Source: Kingdonia uniflora (taxonomy: Eukaryota > Streptophyta > Magnoliopsida > Ranunculales > Circaeasteraceae). From it: a DNA stretch of 64,000 bases. Position numbers and translations under genes: made by a program. The stretch covers positions 496,001 through 560,000 of the forward strand of contig JACGCM010002742.1 of NCBI GenBank assembly GCA_014058105.1, in the 5' to 3' direction. Below the pieces are notes generated by a model. It ran no database searches. It was not told where the DNA came from and was given only the letters and a program-made list of their open reading frames with translations. Shown here piece by piece: positions 38,804-51,381 of this stretch; position 1 is the first letter of the stretch, and each line of letters begins with the position of its first letter.

Positions 38804-41156
38804 ATCCAATCTCCCAAACGTATTGCCGGTAGTAAAGCTTCGCAGAATTTCAATCTAAAGCATCGGAGAGGTACGAAATCTGTACCGGTCAAAAATTCAA
38901 ACCGGGAGTATTGCGATTCATTTGTTAACTATCCGAGCATGTATTTGGTCGATGTAAAACACTAAAAAATGATACAAACTCTCAAACGACTTGTTGGTAG
39001 CAAAGCTTCTCTGAATAGCAATCTAAAGCATCGATGAGGTACGAAAACCGTATCGGTCAAAAAATCAAACCGGGAGTATTGCAATTCATGTGGAAAATAT
39101 TCTAGCATGGATTTTGTCGAAACGAAGGGCTTAAAAATGATCCAACCTATCGAACTACTTGCCGGTAGCCAAGCTTCTCGGAATAGCGATCTTAAGCATC
39201 GGAGAGGTACAAAATCCGTACCGGTCAAAAATTCATGCCGGAAATATTGCGATTCATTTGCAAACAATCCTAGCATATTGTCAATCATAGCAAAACACTT
39301 AATTAAGATCCAAACTCTCTAACGACTTGTCGGTAGCCAAGCTTCTCAGAATTGCGATCTAAAGCATCGGAGATGTACAAAATCCGTACCACTCAAAAAT
39401 TCAAACCAGGAGTATTGCGATTCATTTGGCAACTATCCTAATGAGTATTTGGTCAAAACGAAACTCATTAAAACGATCCAACCAGTAAAACGACATGCCG
39501 GTAGCAATGCTTCTCTGAATAGCGATTTAAAGCATCAAAGAGGTTCGAAATCCGTACCGGTCAAAAGTTTAAACCGACAGTATTGTGATTCATTTGGTAA
39601 CTATCCAGGCATGTATTTTGTCAAAACGAAACACTTTTAAATGATCCAACATTTGAAATGACATGCCGTCTACAAAGCTTCTCTGAATAGCGATCTAAAG
39701 AATCTTTTGAGGAGCGAAATCGGTACCGGTCATTAATTCAAACCTAGATTATAGAGATTCACTTGGTAAGAGTCCTTGCATGTTTTTGGTCTAAATGAAA
39801 CACTTCAAAAATATCCAAACTCTCAAACGAGTTGCTGGTAGCGAAGCTTCTCCGAATTGCAATCTAAAGCATCGGGAACGTACGAAATCCGTACCGGCCA
39901 AAAATTCAAACTGGGAGTATATCGATTTATTTAGGAGCATTCCTAAAATGTTGTCAGGCAGGTAAAAACTCATAAAAGCAATCAATCATCTCAATTGAGT
40001 TGCCGGTAGCCAGCCAAGCTTCTTCGAATTACGATCTTAAGCAACGCAGATATACAAAATCTGTTCAGTTCTAAAATTCAAGCCAGGAGTATTGCGATTC
40101 ATTTGGGAACAATCCTTGAATATTTGGTCGAAACGAAACTTTTAGAAACGATCCAAACTCTCTAACGACTTGACGGTAGCCAAGTATCTCTGAATAACAA
40201 TTTAAAGCATCGGAGAGGTACGAAATCCGTACCGATCAAAAGTTCAAACCGGTAGTATTGCGATTCATTTGGTAACTATCCTAGCATGTATTTGGCCGAA
40301 ACCAAACTCATCAAAAGGATCTGACCTCTTAAATGACTTGCCGCCGGCAAAGCTTCTCGGAATGGCGATTTAAAGCATCGGAGATGTACGAAGCCCATAC
40401 CGTTCAAAAGTTCAAACTGGGAGGATTGCGATTCATTTGGTAACTATCCTAGCAAGTATTTGGTTGAAGCAAAACTCAATAAAATGATCCAACCACAAAA
40501 ACGACTTGCCACCAACAAAGTTTCTCTAAATGGAAATTTAAAGCATCGGAGAGGTACGAAACCCGTACCGGTCGAAAGTTCAAATTGGGAGTATTACAAT
40601 TTATTTGGTAACTATCCTAGCATGTATTTGGTCGAAAAAAAGCTCTTTTAAATGATCCAACCTCTCAAACGATTTGCCAGCAACAAATCTTCTCTGAATA
40701 GCAATCTATAACATCTGTGAGCAACGAAATTGGGACTGGTCATAAATTCAAACCGGGATTATAGCAATTCGTTTGGTAACAATCTAGTATGTTTTTGGTC
40801 TAAAGGAAACACTTAAAAAAATCCAAACTCTCAAAGGAGTTTCTGGTAGCGAAGCTTCTTCGAATTGCGATATAAAGCATCGAGAAGGTTCGAAATCCGT
40901 ACCGATCAAAAAGTTAAACTGGGAGTATATCGATTCATTTAGGAGTATTCCAAGCATGTTGTTAGCATGACAAAACTCATAAAAGCGATCGAACCTCTCA
41001 AATGAGTTGCCGGTAGCAAAGCTTCTCCGAATTACTATCTAAAGCACCGGAGAGGTACAAAATCCATTCTATACTAAAACTCAAACCGAGAGTATTGAGA
41101 TTAATTTGGGAACAAATCCTTGCATGTTGTCGGGCGATACAAAACCATTAAAAATA
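38804..41156 (+). repeat. Fourteen-monomer 17-mer variant a-b-c-d-e-f-g-l-m-n-n2-j-K-Q
   Basis: 2353 bp, fourteen monomers plus one base. It skips h, i, j and k after g, and places a j-like unit (40655) after n2. All joins keep the 168-bp phase. Confidence 0.75.
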
Positions 41157-41956
41157 ATCTAATCTCTCAAACGCGTTGCCGGTGGCAGAGCTTCACCGAA
41201 TTACGATCTAAAGCATCGGAGAGTTACGAAATTCGTACTGGCAGAAAATTCAAACCGAGAGTATTATGATTCATTTGAAAATTATTCAAGCATGTATTTG
41301 GACGAAGGGAAACACATAAAAATGTTCCAACCTCTCAAACGACTTGCCGCTAGCAAAGCTTCTCTGAATTGCTATTCATTTGGTAACTATCCTAGCATAT
41401 ATTTGGTAACTATCCTAGCATGTATTTGGTTGAAACGAAACTCTTAAAAATGATTCATTCTCTCATACGACTTGCCGCCAGCAAAGCTTCTCTGAATAGC
41501 GATCTAAAGCATCTGTGAGCTACGAAATCGGTACCGGTCATAAATTCTAACCGGGATTATAGCGATTCATTAGGTTACAATCCAAGCAAGTTTTCGGTTT
41601 AAACAAAAATCCTAAAAAATATCCAAACTCTCAAACGAGTTGCTGGTAGCGAAGTTTCTCCGAATTGCGATATAAAGCATCAAGAATGTACGAAATCCGT
41701 ATCGGTCAAAAATTCAAACCGGGACCATATCGATTCATTTAGGAGCATTCCAGGCATGTTATCAGGCATGAAAAAACTCTTAAAAGCGATCGAACCTCTT
41801 AAATCAGTTGCCGGCAGCTAAGCTTCTCCGAATAACTATCTAAAGCACCGGAGAAGGACAAAATCCATTATGTTCAAAAACCCAAACCGGGAGTATTGCG
41901 ATTCATTTGGGAACAATCCTAGCATGATGTCGGGCAATACAAAACTCTTAAAAATG
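41157..41956 (+). repeat. Shortened five-unit block with deletion and 23-bp duplication
   Basis: 800 bp. Near 41365-41375, CTCTGAATTGCTATTCATTT joins two parts of the monomer through the shared string ATTGC. Then TTTGGTAACTATCCTAGCAT occurs twice, at 41379 and 41402 (23 bp apart, 22 of 23 bases equal). Later units are o (41453), K and Q. Confidence 0.8.
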
Positions 41957-44298
41957 ATCCAATCTCCGAACGTGTTTCCGGTAGCAAAGCTTCGCAGAAT
42001 TGCAATCTAAAGCATCGGAGAGGTACGAAATCCGTACCGCTCAAAATTTCAAACCGGGAGTATTGTGATTCATTTGGTAGCTATCCTAGCAAGTATTCGG
42101 TCGAAACGAAACTCATTAAAGCAAATCAGCCTGTCAAACGACATGCCGGTTGCAATGCTTCTCTGAATAGCTATTTAAAGCATTGGAGAGGTTCGAATTA
42201 CGTACCGGTCAAAAGTTCAAGCCGGGAGTATTGCGATTCATTTGGTAACTATCCAAGCATGTATTTTGTCAAAACAAAACACTTTCAAATGATCCAATCT
42301 TTCAAATGACTTGCCGTCTGCAAAGCATCTCTGAATAGTGATCTAAAGAATCTTTGAGGAGCAAAATTGGAACCGGTCATTAATTCAAACCTAGATTATA
42401 GCGATTCATTTGGTAACAGTCCTAGCATGCTTTTGGTCTAAACGAAACATTTTAAAGATTTCCAAACTCTCAAACGAGTTACTGGAGCGAAGCATCCCCG
42501 AATTACGATCTAAAGCATCGGGAAGGTACGAAATCCGTACCGATAAAAAATTCAAACTGGGAGTATATCAGTGCATTTAGGAGCATTCCTAGAATTTCCA
42601 GGAATGAAAAAACTCATGAAATCGATCGATCCTTTCAAATGAATTGCCGGTAACCAAGCTTCTCCGAATTACTATCTAAAGTCCAGTAGAGGTACAAAAT
42701 CCGTTTTGTTCAAAAATTCAAACCGAGAGTATTGCGATTCATTTGGGAACAATCCTTGAATATTTGGTCGAAACGAAACTCTAAAAAACGATCCAAACAC
42801 TCTAACGACTTGCCGGTGGCCAAGCTTCCCGGAATAACGATTTAAAGCATCGGAGAGGTACGAAACCCGTACCGGTCAAAAGTTCAAACTGGGAGTATTA
42901 CTATTCATTTCAAAACTATCCTACATGTATTTGGTAAATTATAACTCTTTTAAATTATCAAACCTCTCAAACGACTTGCCGCCAGAAAACCTTCTGTGAA
43001 TAACGATCTAAAGCATCTATGAGCTGCGAAATCGGCACCCGTCATAAATTCAAACCGGGATTATAACGATTCATTTGGTAACAATCCTAGTATGTTTTCG
43101 GTCAAAACAAAACTCTTAAAAAATATCCAAACTCTCAAACGAGTTGCTGATAGCGAAGCTTCTCCGAAATGCGATCTAAAGCATCGGGAAGGTACGAAAT
43201 CCGTACCGGTTAAAAATTCAAACTGGGAGTATATCGATTTATGAAGGAGCATTCCTAGCATGTTGTCAAGCATGAAAAAACACATAAAGGCGATCGATCC
43301 CCTCCATTGAGTTACCGGTAGCCAAGTTTCTTCGAATTGCAATCTTAAGTAACGAAGAGATACAAAATCCGTTCAGTTCCAAAATTGAAACCGGGAGTAT
43401 TGCGATTCATTTGGGAGCAATCCTTGAATATTTGGTCGAAACGAAACTCTTAAAATTGATCCAAACTCCCAAACGACTTGACGGTATCCAAATTTCCCTA
43501 AATAGCAATTTAAGACATCGGAGAGTTACGAAATTTGTACCGATCAAAAGTTCAAACCGGTAGAATTGCGATTCATTTGGTAACAAACCTTGCATATATT
43601 TGGCCGAAACGAAACTCTTCAAAATGAACAGACCTCTCAAACAACCTACTGTCGGTAAAGCTTCTCGGAATGGCGATTTAAAGCATCGGAGAGGTACGAA
43701 GCCCTTACCGGTCAAAAGATCAAACTGGGGGTATTACGATTCATTTGGTGACTATCCTAGCATGTATTTGGTTGAAATGAAACTCTTAAAAATGATTCAT
43801 CCTCTCATACGACTTGCCGCCAGCAAAGCTTCTCTGAATAGCGATCTAAAGCATCTGTGAGGTGCGAAATCGGTACCGGTCATAAATTCTAACCAGGATT
43901 ATTGCGATTCATTAGGTTACAATCCAAACAAGTTTTCAGTTTCGACAAAACACTTAAAAAATATCCAAACTCTCAAACGAGTTGCTGGTAGCGAAGCTTC
44001 TCCGAATTGCGATATAAAGCATTGGAAATCTACGAAATCCGTACCGGTCAAAAATTCAAACCGAAAGTATATCGATTAATTTAGGAGCATTTCAAGCATG
44101 ATGTCAGGCATGACAAAACTCTTAAAAGCGATCGAACCTCTCAAATGAGTTGCCGGCAGCTAAGCTTCTTCGAATTACTATCTAAGGCACCGGAGAGGAA
44201 CAAAATCCATTCTGGTCCAAAACCCAAACCGGGAGTATTGCGATTCATTAGGGAACAATCCTAGCATGTTGTCGGGCAATACAAAACTCTTAAAAATG
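41957..44298 (+). repeat. Fourteen-monomer 17-mer variant a-e-f-g-h-i-j-k-l-m-n-o-p-q
   Basis: 2342 bp. Only b, c and d are missing relative to the complete cassette, as in the block at 36820. e is at 42124, i near 42791, m near 43461 and o near 43795. Confidence 0.78.
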
Positions 44299-46569
44299 AT
44301 CCAATCTCTCAAACGTGTCGCCGGTAGCAAAGCTTCGCCGAATTGGGATCTAAAGCATCGGAGAGGTACGAAATCCGTACCGGTCAAAAAGTCAAACCGG
44401 GAGTATTACGATTCATTTGGTAACTATCTGAGCACGTATTTGGTCGATGTAAAACTCTAAAAAATAATTCAAACTCTTAAACGACTTGTCGGTAGCAAAA
44501 CTTCTATGAATAGCGATCTGAATCATCGAAGAGGTACGAAATCTGTATCGTTCAAAAAATCAAACCGGGAGAATTGCAATTCATTTGGTAAATATCCTAA
44601 CATGGATTTTGTCGAAACGAAACTCTTAAAAATGATCCAGCCTATAGAACTACTTGCCGGTAGCCAAGCTTCTTAGAATAACGATCTAAAGCATTGGAGA
44701 GGTAAAAAATCCGTACTGGTCAAAAATTCAATCCAGAAATATTGCGATTAATTTGGAAACAGTCCTAGCATATTGCCAATCGAAGCGAAACTCTTAATTA
44801 TGATCCAACCTCTCTAACGATTTGTCGGCAGCCAAGCTTCTCGGAATTGGGATCTAAAGCATCGGAGAGGTTTGAAATCCGTACCGGTCAAAAGTTCAAA
44901 CCGGGAGTATTGCGATTCATTTGGTAACTATCCTAGCATGAATTTAGTTGAAAACAAAACTCTTAAAAATGTTTCAACCTCTCAAAGGACTTGCCGCCAA
45001 CAAAGCTTCTCTGAATAGCGATCTAAAGATTCTTTGAGGAACGAAATCTGTACCGGTCATTAATTAAAACTTAGATTATAGCGATTCATTTGGTAACAGT
45101 CCTAGCATGTTTTTGGTGTAAACGAAACACTTAAAAAATATCCAAACTCTCAAACGAGTTGCTGGTAGCGAAGCTTCTCCGAATTGCAATACAATGAATT
45201 GGGAAGGTACAAAATCCGTACGGGTAAAAAATTTAAACAGGGGGTATATCGATTCATTTAGGTGCATTTCTAGCATTTTCCAGGCATGAAAAAACTCATG
45301 AAAGCGATCGATCCTCTCAAATGAGTTGTTGGTAACAAAGTTTCTCTCAATTACTATCTAAAGCCCAACAGAGGTACAAAATCCGTTCTGTTGTAGAATT
45401 CAAACTGAGAGTATTGCGATTCATTTGGGAACAATCCTAGAATATTTGGTCGAAACAAAACTCTTAAAAATGATCCAAGCACTCTAACGACTTGCTGGTG
45501 GCCAAGCATCTCAGAATTACGATTTAAAGCATTGGAGAGGTACGAAACCCGTACCGGTCAAAAGTTCAAACTGGGAGTATTACTATTCACTTGGTAACTA
45601 TCCTACATGTATTTGGTGGAAATAAAACTCTTTTAAATGATCCAACCTCTCAAACGACTTGCTGCCAGCAAAGCTTCTCTGAATAGCGATCTAAAGCATC
45701 TTTGAGCTAAGAAATCGGAACCCGTCAAAAATTCAAACTGGGATTGTAGCGATTTATTTGGTTACAATCCTAATATGTTTTCGGTTAAAACGAAACTCTT
45801 AAAAAATATCCCAACTCTCAAATGAATTGCTGATAGCGAAGCTTCTCCGAATTGCGATCTAAAGAATCGGGATGTTACAAAATCTGTACCGGTCAAAAAT
45901 TTAAACTGGGAGTATATCGTTTCATTTAGGAGCATTCCTAGCATTTTTTCAGGCATGAAAAACTCATAAAAGCGATCGATCCTCTCTATTGAGTTGTCGG
46001 TAGCCAAGCTTCTTTGAATTACGATCTTAAGCAACGGAGAGATACAAAACCCGTGAAATTCTAAAATTCAAACTGGGAGTATTGCGATTCATTTGGGAAC
46101 AATTCTTGAATATTTGGTCGAAACGAAACTCTTAAAAACGATCCAAACTCTCAAACGACTTGACGGTAGCCAAGTTTCCCTTAATAGCAATTTAAGGCAT
46201 CGGAGAGGTACGAAATTCGTACCGATCAAAAGTTCAAACCGGTAGAATTGCGATTCATTTGGTAACTATCCTTGTATGTATTTGGCCAAAATGAAACTTT
46301 TCGTAATGAACCGACCTCTCAAACGACTTGCCGCCGGCAAAACTTCTCGGAATGGCGATTTAAAGCATCGAAGAGGTACGAAACCCATACCGGTCAAAAG
46401 TTCAAACTGGGAGAATTGCGATTCATTTGCTAACTATCCTAGCATGTATTTGGTTGAAACGAAACTCTTAATAATGATCCATCCTCTCAAACGACTTGCC
46501 GCCACCAAAGCTTCTCTGAATAGCGATCTAAAGCATCTGTGAGGTACGAAATCGGTACCGGTCATAAAT

Positions 46570-46767
46570 TCAAACCGGGATTATAACTATACATTAGGTT
46601 ACAATCCAAGAAAGTTTTTTGTTTAAATAAAACTTTTAAAAAGTATCCAAACTCTCAAACGTATTGCTTCAAACCGGGATTATAGCTATACATTAGGTAA
46701 CAATCCAAGAAAGTTTTTGGTTTAAATAAAACTTTTGAAATGTATCCAAACTCTCAAACGTGTTGCT
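46570..46767 (+). repeat. 99-bp imperfect tandem duplication
   Basis: 46570-46668 and 46669-46767 match at 93 of 99 positions by eye. Each contains the p-type stretch TACATTAGGT and AACTCTCAAACGT. The duplicated piece is 0.59 monomer, so the phase shifts. Just downstream, near 46782-46795, CTTCTCCAGAAGTATTGGG marks a further deletion. Confidence 0.85.
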
Positions 46768-46929
46768 GGTAGGGAAGCTTCTCCAGAAGTATTGGGATTC
46801 ATTTGGGAACAATCCTAAAATATTTGGTCGAAACAGAACTCTAAAAAACGATCCAAACACTCCGTCAACTTGCCGGTGGCAAAACTTCTCGGAATAGCGA
46901 TTTAAAGCATCGGAGAGGTACGAAATCCG

Positions 46930-47010
46930 TACCGGTCAAAAGTTCAAACTGGGTGATTGGATCGAAGAGTTACGAAAGTTCAAACCGTGAGTATTGCGAT
47001 TCATTTGGTA
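46930..47010 (+). repeat. Scrambled monomer junction
   Basis: CAAACTGGGTGATTGGATCG and GAAGAGTTACGAAAGTTC replace the usual order. Pieces of the GGTACGAAA region and of the TTCAAACC region are joined twice within about 60 bp. Confidence 0.6.
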
Positions 47011-47718
47011 ACTCATGTATTTAGCTGAGACAAACCCTTCAAAATGATCCAGCCTATCAAACGACTTGCCGCTGGCAAAGCTTCCCCGAATAGCGATTGA
47101 AAGCTTCGGAGAGGTAAGAAACCCATACCGGTCAAAAGTTCAAACTGGGAGTATTGAGATTCATTTGGTAACAATCCTAGCATAAATTTGGTCGAAACAA
47201 AACTCTTTTAAATGATCCAACGACTGAAATGACTTGCCGCCTGCAAATCTTCTCTGAATATCGATCTAAAGTATCTGTGAGGTACGAAATCAGTACCGGT
47301 AATAAATTCAATCCGGGATTATAGCGATTCATTTCGTAACAATCCTAGCATGTTTTTGGTCTAAACGAAACTCTTAAAAAATATCCAAACTCTCAAACGA
47401 GTTGCTGGCAGCGAAGCTTCTTCGATTTACGATATAAAACATCGGGAAGGTTCGAAATCCGCACCGGTCAAAAATTCAAACCGGGAGTATATCGATTCAT
47501 TTAGAAGCATTCCTACCATGTTGTCAGGCATGACAAAACTCATAAAAGCGATCGAACCTTTCAAATGAGTTACCGGTAACCAAGCTTCTCCGAATTACTA
47601 TCAAAAACTCCGGAGAGGTACAAAATCTATTCTGTTCTAAATCTTAAACTGGGAGTTTTGCAATTCATTTGGGAGCAATCCTTGCATGTCGTTGGGCGAT
47701 ACAAAATACTTATAAATG

Positions 47719-48389
47719 ATCTAATCTCTCAAACGCGATGCCGGTAGCACAGCTTCACCGAATTATGATCTAATGCATCGGGGAGGTACGAAATCCATAC
47801 AAGTAAAAAATTCAAAATGGGATTATTGCGATTCATTTGGAAACTATCCGAACATTTATTTGGTCGAAGTGAAATGCCTAAAAGCAATCCATCCCCTCAA
47901 ACGACTTGCCAGTTGCCAAGAATCTTAGAATTGTAATCAATAGAATCGGTGAGATAGAAATTCCGTACCGGTAAAAAATTCAAACCAGAGTATTGCGATT
48001 CATTTGGTAACAATCCTAGCATATTGTCAGTCAAAGAGAAACTCTAAAATATGATCCAACCTCTCTAGCGACCTGCCGGTAGCCAAGCTTATCAGAATTG
48101 TGATCTAAAGCATCGGAGAGGTACAAAATTCGTAACGGTAAAAAATAATAGCCGCGAGTATTGCATTTCATTTGGTAACAATCCTAGCATATTGTCAGTC
48201 AAAGTGAATCTCTTAAATATGTTTCAACCTTCCTAACGATTTGTGGCTAGCCAAGCTTCTTCGAATTACTATTTAAAGCACCAGAGAGGTACAAAATCTA
48301 TTTTGTTTTAAAATTCAAACCGGGAGTATTGCGATTCATTTCAGAACAATTCTAGCATGCTGTCGGGCAATTTAGAACTGTAAATAATG
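47719..48389 (+). repeat. Four-monomer cassette A-B2'-D-D2, copy 5
   Basis: 671 bp. A (47719), B2' (near 47887, AGAATTGTAATCAATAG), D (near 48055) and D2 (near 48223). A six-monomer cassette follows. Confidence 0.8.
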
Positions 48390-49398
48390 ATCCAATCTCT
48401 CAAAAATATTTAAGCGGTACGAAATCCGTACCGCTCAAAAATTCAAACTGGGAGTATTGTGATTCATTTGGTAACTATCCGAGTATGTATTTGGTCGTAG
48501 TAAAACTCTTAAAAATGATCCAACCTCTCAAACGACTTGTCGGTAGCGAAGCTTCTAAGAATTGAAATCTATAGCATCGGTGAGGTTCAAAATCCGTACC
48601 GGTTAAAAAATTCAGACCTGGAGTATTGCGATTCATTTGGTAACTATCCTAGCATTGATTTTTCTGAAACAAAACACTTAAAAGCTATCCTAGCATTGAT
48701 TTTTCTGAAACAAAACACTTAAAAGCTATCCAACCTATCGAACGACTTGCCGGTAGCCAAACTTATTTAAATAGCGATCTAATGCATCGGAGAGGTACAA
48801 AATCCGTACTGTTCTAAAGTTCAAACTGGGAGTATTGCGATTCATTTGGTAACTATCCTAGCATGTATTTTGTCGAAAAGAAACTCAATAAAATAATTCA
48901 GCCTCTCAAACGACTTACCGCAAGCAAAGCTTCTTTGAATAGCGATCTAAAGCATTTGTGAGGTACGAAATCAGTACCGGTCATAAATTCAAATAGGGAT
49001 TATAGCGATTCATTAGGTAATAATCCTACCATGTTTTCGGTCAAAACAAAACTCTACAAAATTATCCAAACTCTCAAACGAGTTGTTGGTAGCGAAGCTT
49101 CTCCGAATTGCGATATAAAGCATCGGGAAGGTACGAAATCCGTACCGGTCAAAATTTGAAACCGGGAGTATATCGATTCATTTAGGAACATTCCAAGTAT
49201 GGTGTCAGGCATAGAAAACTCATAAAAACGATTGAACCACTTAAATGAGTTGTCGGCAGCCAAGCTTCTCAGAATTACTATCTAAAGCACCGGGGAGGTA
49301 CAAAATCCGTTATGTTCTAAAACTCAAACCGGGAGTATTGCGATTCATTTGGGAACAATCCCTGCATGTCATCGGGCGATAAAAAGCTTTTAAAAATT
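48390..49398 (+). repeat. Six-monomer HOR cassette A-B2-C-O-K-Q, copy 7, with compensating indels
   Basis: 1009 bp. The A unit has lost about 40 bp near 48400-48420 (CTCTCAAAAATATTTAAGCG). A 41-bp tandem duplication lies downstream at 48644-48725. The two changes cancel, so the total length is almost the standard 1008 bp. Confidence 0.8.
48644..48725 (+). repeat. Exact 41-bp tandem duplication
   Basis: 48644-48684 and 48685-48725 are identical. Each starts CTATCCTAGCATTGATTT and ends ACACTTAAAAG. The break lies at CTATCC, a string present at both edges, consistent with replication slippage. Confidence 0.93.
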
Positions 49399-50383
49399 AT
49401 CCAATCTCTCAAACGTGTTGCCGCTGCCGGTAACAAAGCTTCACTGAATTGCGATCAAAAGTATCGGAGAGGTACGAAATCCGTACCGGTCAAAAATTCA
49501 AACCGGGTGTATTGCAATTCATTTGGTAACTATCCGAGCATGTATTTGGTCGTTGGGAAACTCTAAAAAATGATCCAAACTCCCAACGGACTTGTCGGTA
49601 GCAAAGCATCTCTGAATGGCGATCTAAAGCATCGGAGAGGTACGAAATCCTTATCGGTCAAAAATTCAAACCGGGAGTATTGCAATTTATTTTGTAAATA
49701 TCCTAGCATGGATTAATTCGAAACAAAAATCTTTAAAATGATCCAACCTATTCAACTACTTTCCGGAAGCCAAGCTTCTCTGAATAGCGATCTAAAGCAT
49801 CAGAGAGGTACATAATTCCTACCGGCCAAAAATTTAAGCCGGGATTATTGAGATTTATTTGGTAACAATACTAGTTTATTGCCAGTCAAAACCAAACTCT
49901 CAAATATGATCCAACCCCTCTAACGACATACCGGTAGCCAAGCATCGCAGAATTGCGATCAAAAGCATCAGAGAGGTTTAAAATCAGTACAGGTCAAAAG
50001 TTCAAACCGGGAGTATTGCGATTCTTTTGGTAACTATCCAGGCATGTATTTGGTCGAAACGAACCACTTTAAAATGATCCAACATCTCAAACGACTTGCC
50101 GCTAGCAAAGCCTCTCTGAATAGCGATCTAAAGAATCATTAAGGATCGAAATCGGTACCGGTCATAAATTCAAACCGAAATTATAGCGATTCATTTGGTA
50201 GCAATCCTATAAGCTATCTATCCTGTTAAATGAGATGCCGCTAGCCAAGATTCTTTGAATTACTATCAAAAGCACCGGGGAGGTACAAAATCTGTTATGT
50301 TCTTAAAATCTAACCGGGAGTATTGCGATTCATTTGGAAACAATCCTAGTAAGTTGTTGGGCGATACAAAACTCTTATAAATG
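49399..50383 (+). repeat. Block A-b-c-d-O-type and truncated unit before the 15-mer domain
   Basis: 985 bp. A (49399), b, c (near 49741), d (near 49907) and an O-type unit (near 50076). Near 50205-50215, AGCAATCCTATAAGCTATC joins a truncated tail straight to the AAGCTATCTATCCTGTTA start of HOR unit 15. This is the left edge of the 15-mer domain. Confidence 0.72.
49452..49506 (+). other. Example of three dyad symmetries inside one monomer
   Basis: In this unit CGAT (49452-49455) pairs with ATCG (49463-49466). GGTACG (49471-49476) pairs with CGTACC (49482-49487) across a five-base loop AAATC. CCGGT (49486-49490) pairs with ACCGG (49502-49506). The same arrangement sits at the same place in many monomers, for example GGTACGAAATCCGTACC at 19839-19855. 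It could allow cruciform or hairpin formation. No function is shown. Confidence 0.75.
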
Positions 50384-51381
50384 ATCCAATCTCTTAAACG
50401 TCTTGCCAGCAACAAAGCTTCACCGAATTGCGATCTAAACAATCGGAGAGTTACGAATTGCGCACCGGTTAAAAATTTAAAACGAGAGTATTGCGATTCA
50501 TTTGGTAACAATCTGAGCATTTATTTAGTCGAAGTGAAACTCTTGAAAATGATCTAACCTCTCAAATGACTTGCCTGTGGCCAAGCTTCTCAGAATTGTA
50601 ATGTAAAGCATCGGAGAGGTACGAAATCCGTACCGGTTAAAAATTCAACCTGAGAGTATTGCGATTCATTTGGTAAGTATCCTAGAATGAATTTGGCCAA
50701 AACGTACTATTCAACCTCTCAAACGACTTGTCGCCAAGGAAGTTTCTCTGAATAGAGATTTAAAGCATCGGAGAGGTACGAAACCCGTACTGGTCAAAAG
50801 ATCAAACAGGGAGTATTGCGATTGAATTGGTAACTATCCTTGAATGTATTTGGTCGAAATAAAATCTTTTAAGTAGTCCAACCTCTTAAACAACTTGCTG
50901 CCTGCAAAGCTTCTCTGAATACCGGTCAAAAGCATCTGTGAGGGACGAAATCGGTACCGGTCAAAAATTCAAGCCAGGATTATAGCGATTCATTTGAAAA
51001 CAATCTTAGCATGTTTTTGGCCTAAACAAAACCCGTAAAAAATATCTAAATTCTCAAACGAGTTGCTGATAGCGAAGCTTCTCCGAATTGCAATCTAAAG
51101 CATCGGGAACGTACGAAATCTGTACAAGTCAAAAATTCAAACTGGGAATGTATCGATACATTTATAAATATTCCTAGCATGATATATTAGGTATGAAAAA
51201 GCTCATATAAGCAATTTATCCTGTTAAATGAGTTGCCGCTAGCCAAGCTTCTTCGAATTACTATCAAAAGCACTGGGGAGGTACAAAATCTGTTATGTTC
51301 TTAAAATCTAACCGGGAGTATTGCGATTCATTTAGAATCAATCCTAGCATGCTGTCGGGCGATACAGAACTCTTATAAATG
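50384..51381 (+). repeat. 15-mer HOR, deleted copy retaining six units
   Basis: 998 bp with units 1, 2/11 hybrid, 12, 13, 14 and 15. Anchors: 50384, 50552, 50709, 50876, 51044 and 51214. The change from unit 2 to unit 11 lies inside one monomer near 50640 and keeps the phase. The 1513-bp difference from the next copy is nine monomers. An additional 11-bp loss lies near 50705 (AAAACGTACTATTCAACC). Confidence 0.78.

Larger units (their letters stand above)
44299..47718 (+). repeat. Long 17-mer-type block with a rearranged 3' part
   Basis: a (44299), b, c, d, an e/O-like hybrid (near 44969), g, h, i, j (near 45600), k, l, m, n and o (near 46480) follow the usual order to about 46.56 kb. From 46570 to 47000 the units are scrambled (separate entries). 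A rare n'-type pair, K and Q then lead to the next A. Confidence 0.7.

Noticed and set aside
46930..47010. Possible mobile-element scar
   Set aside because: The scrambled sequence consists only of short monomer pieces, better explained by repeated breakage and rejoining.
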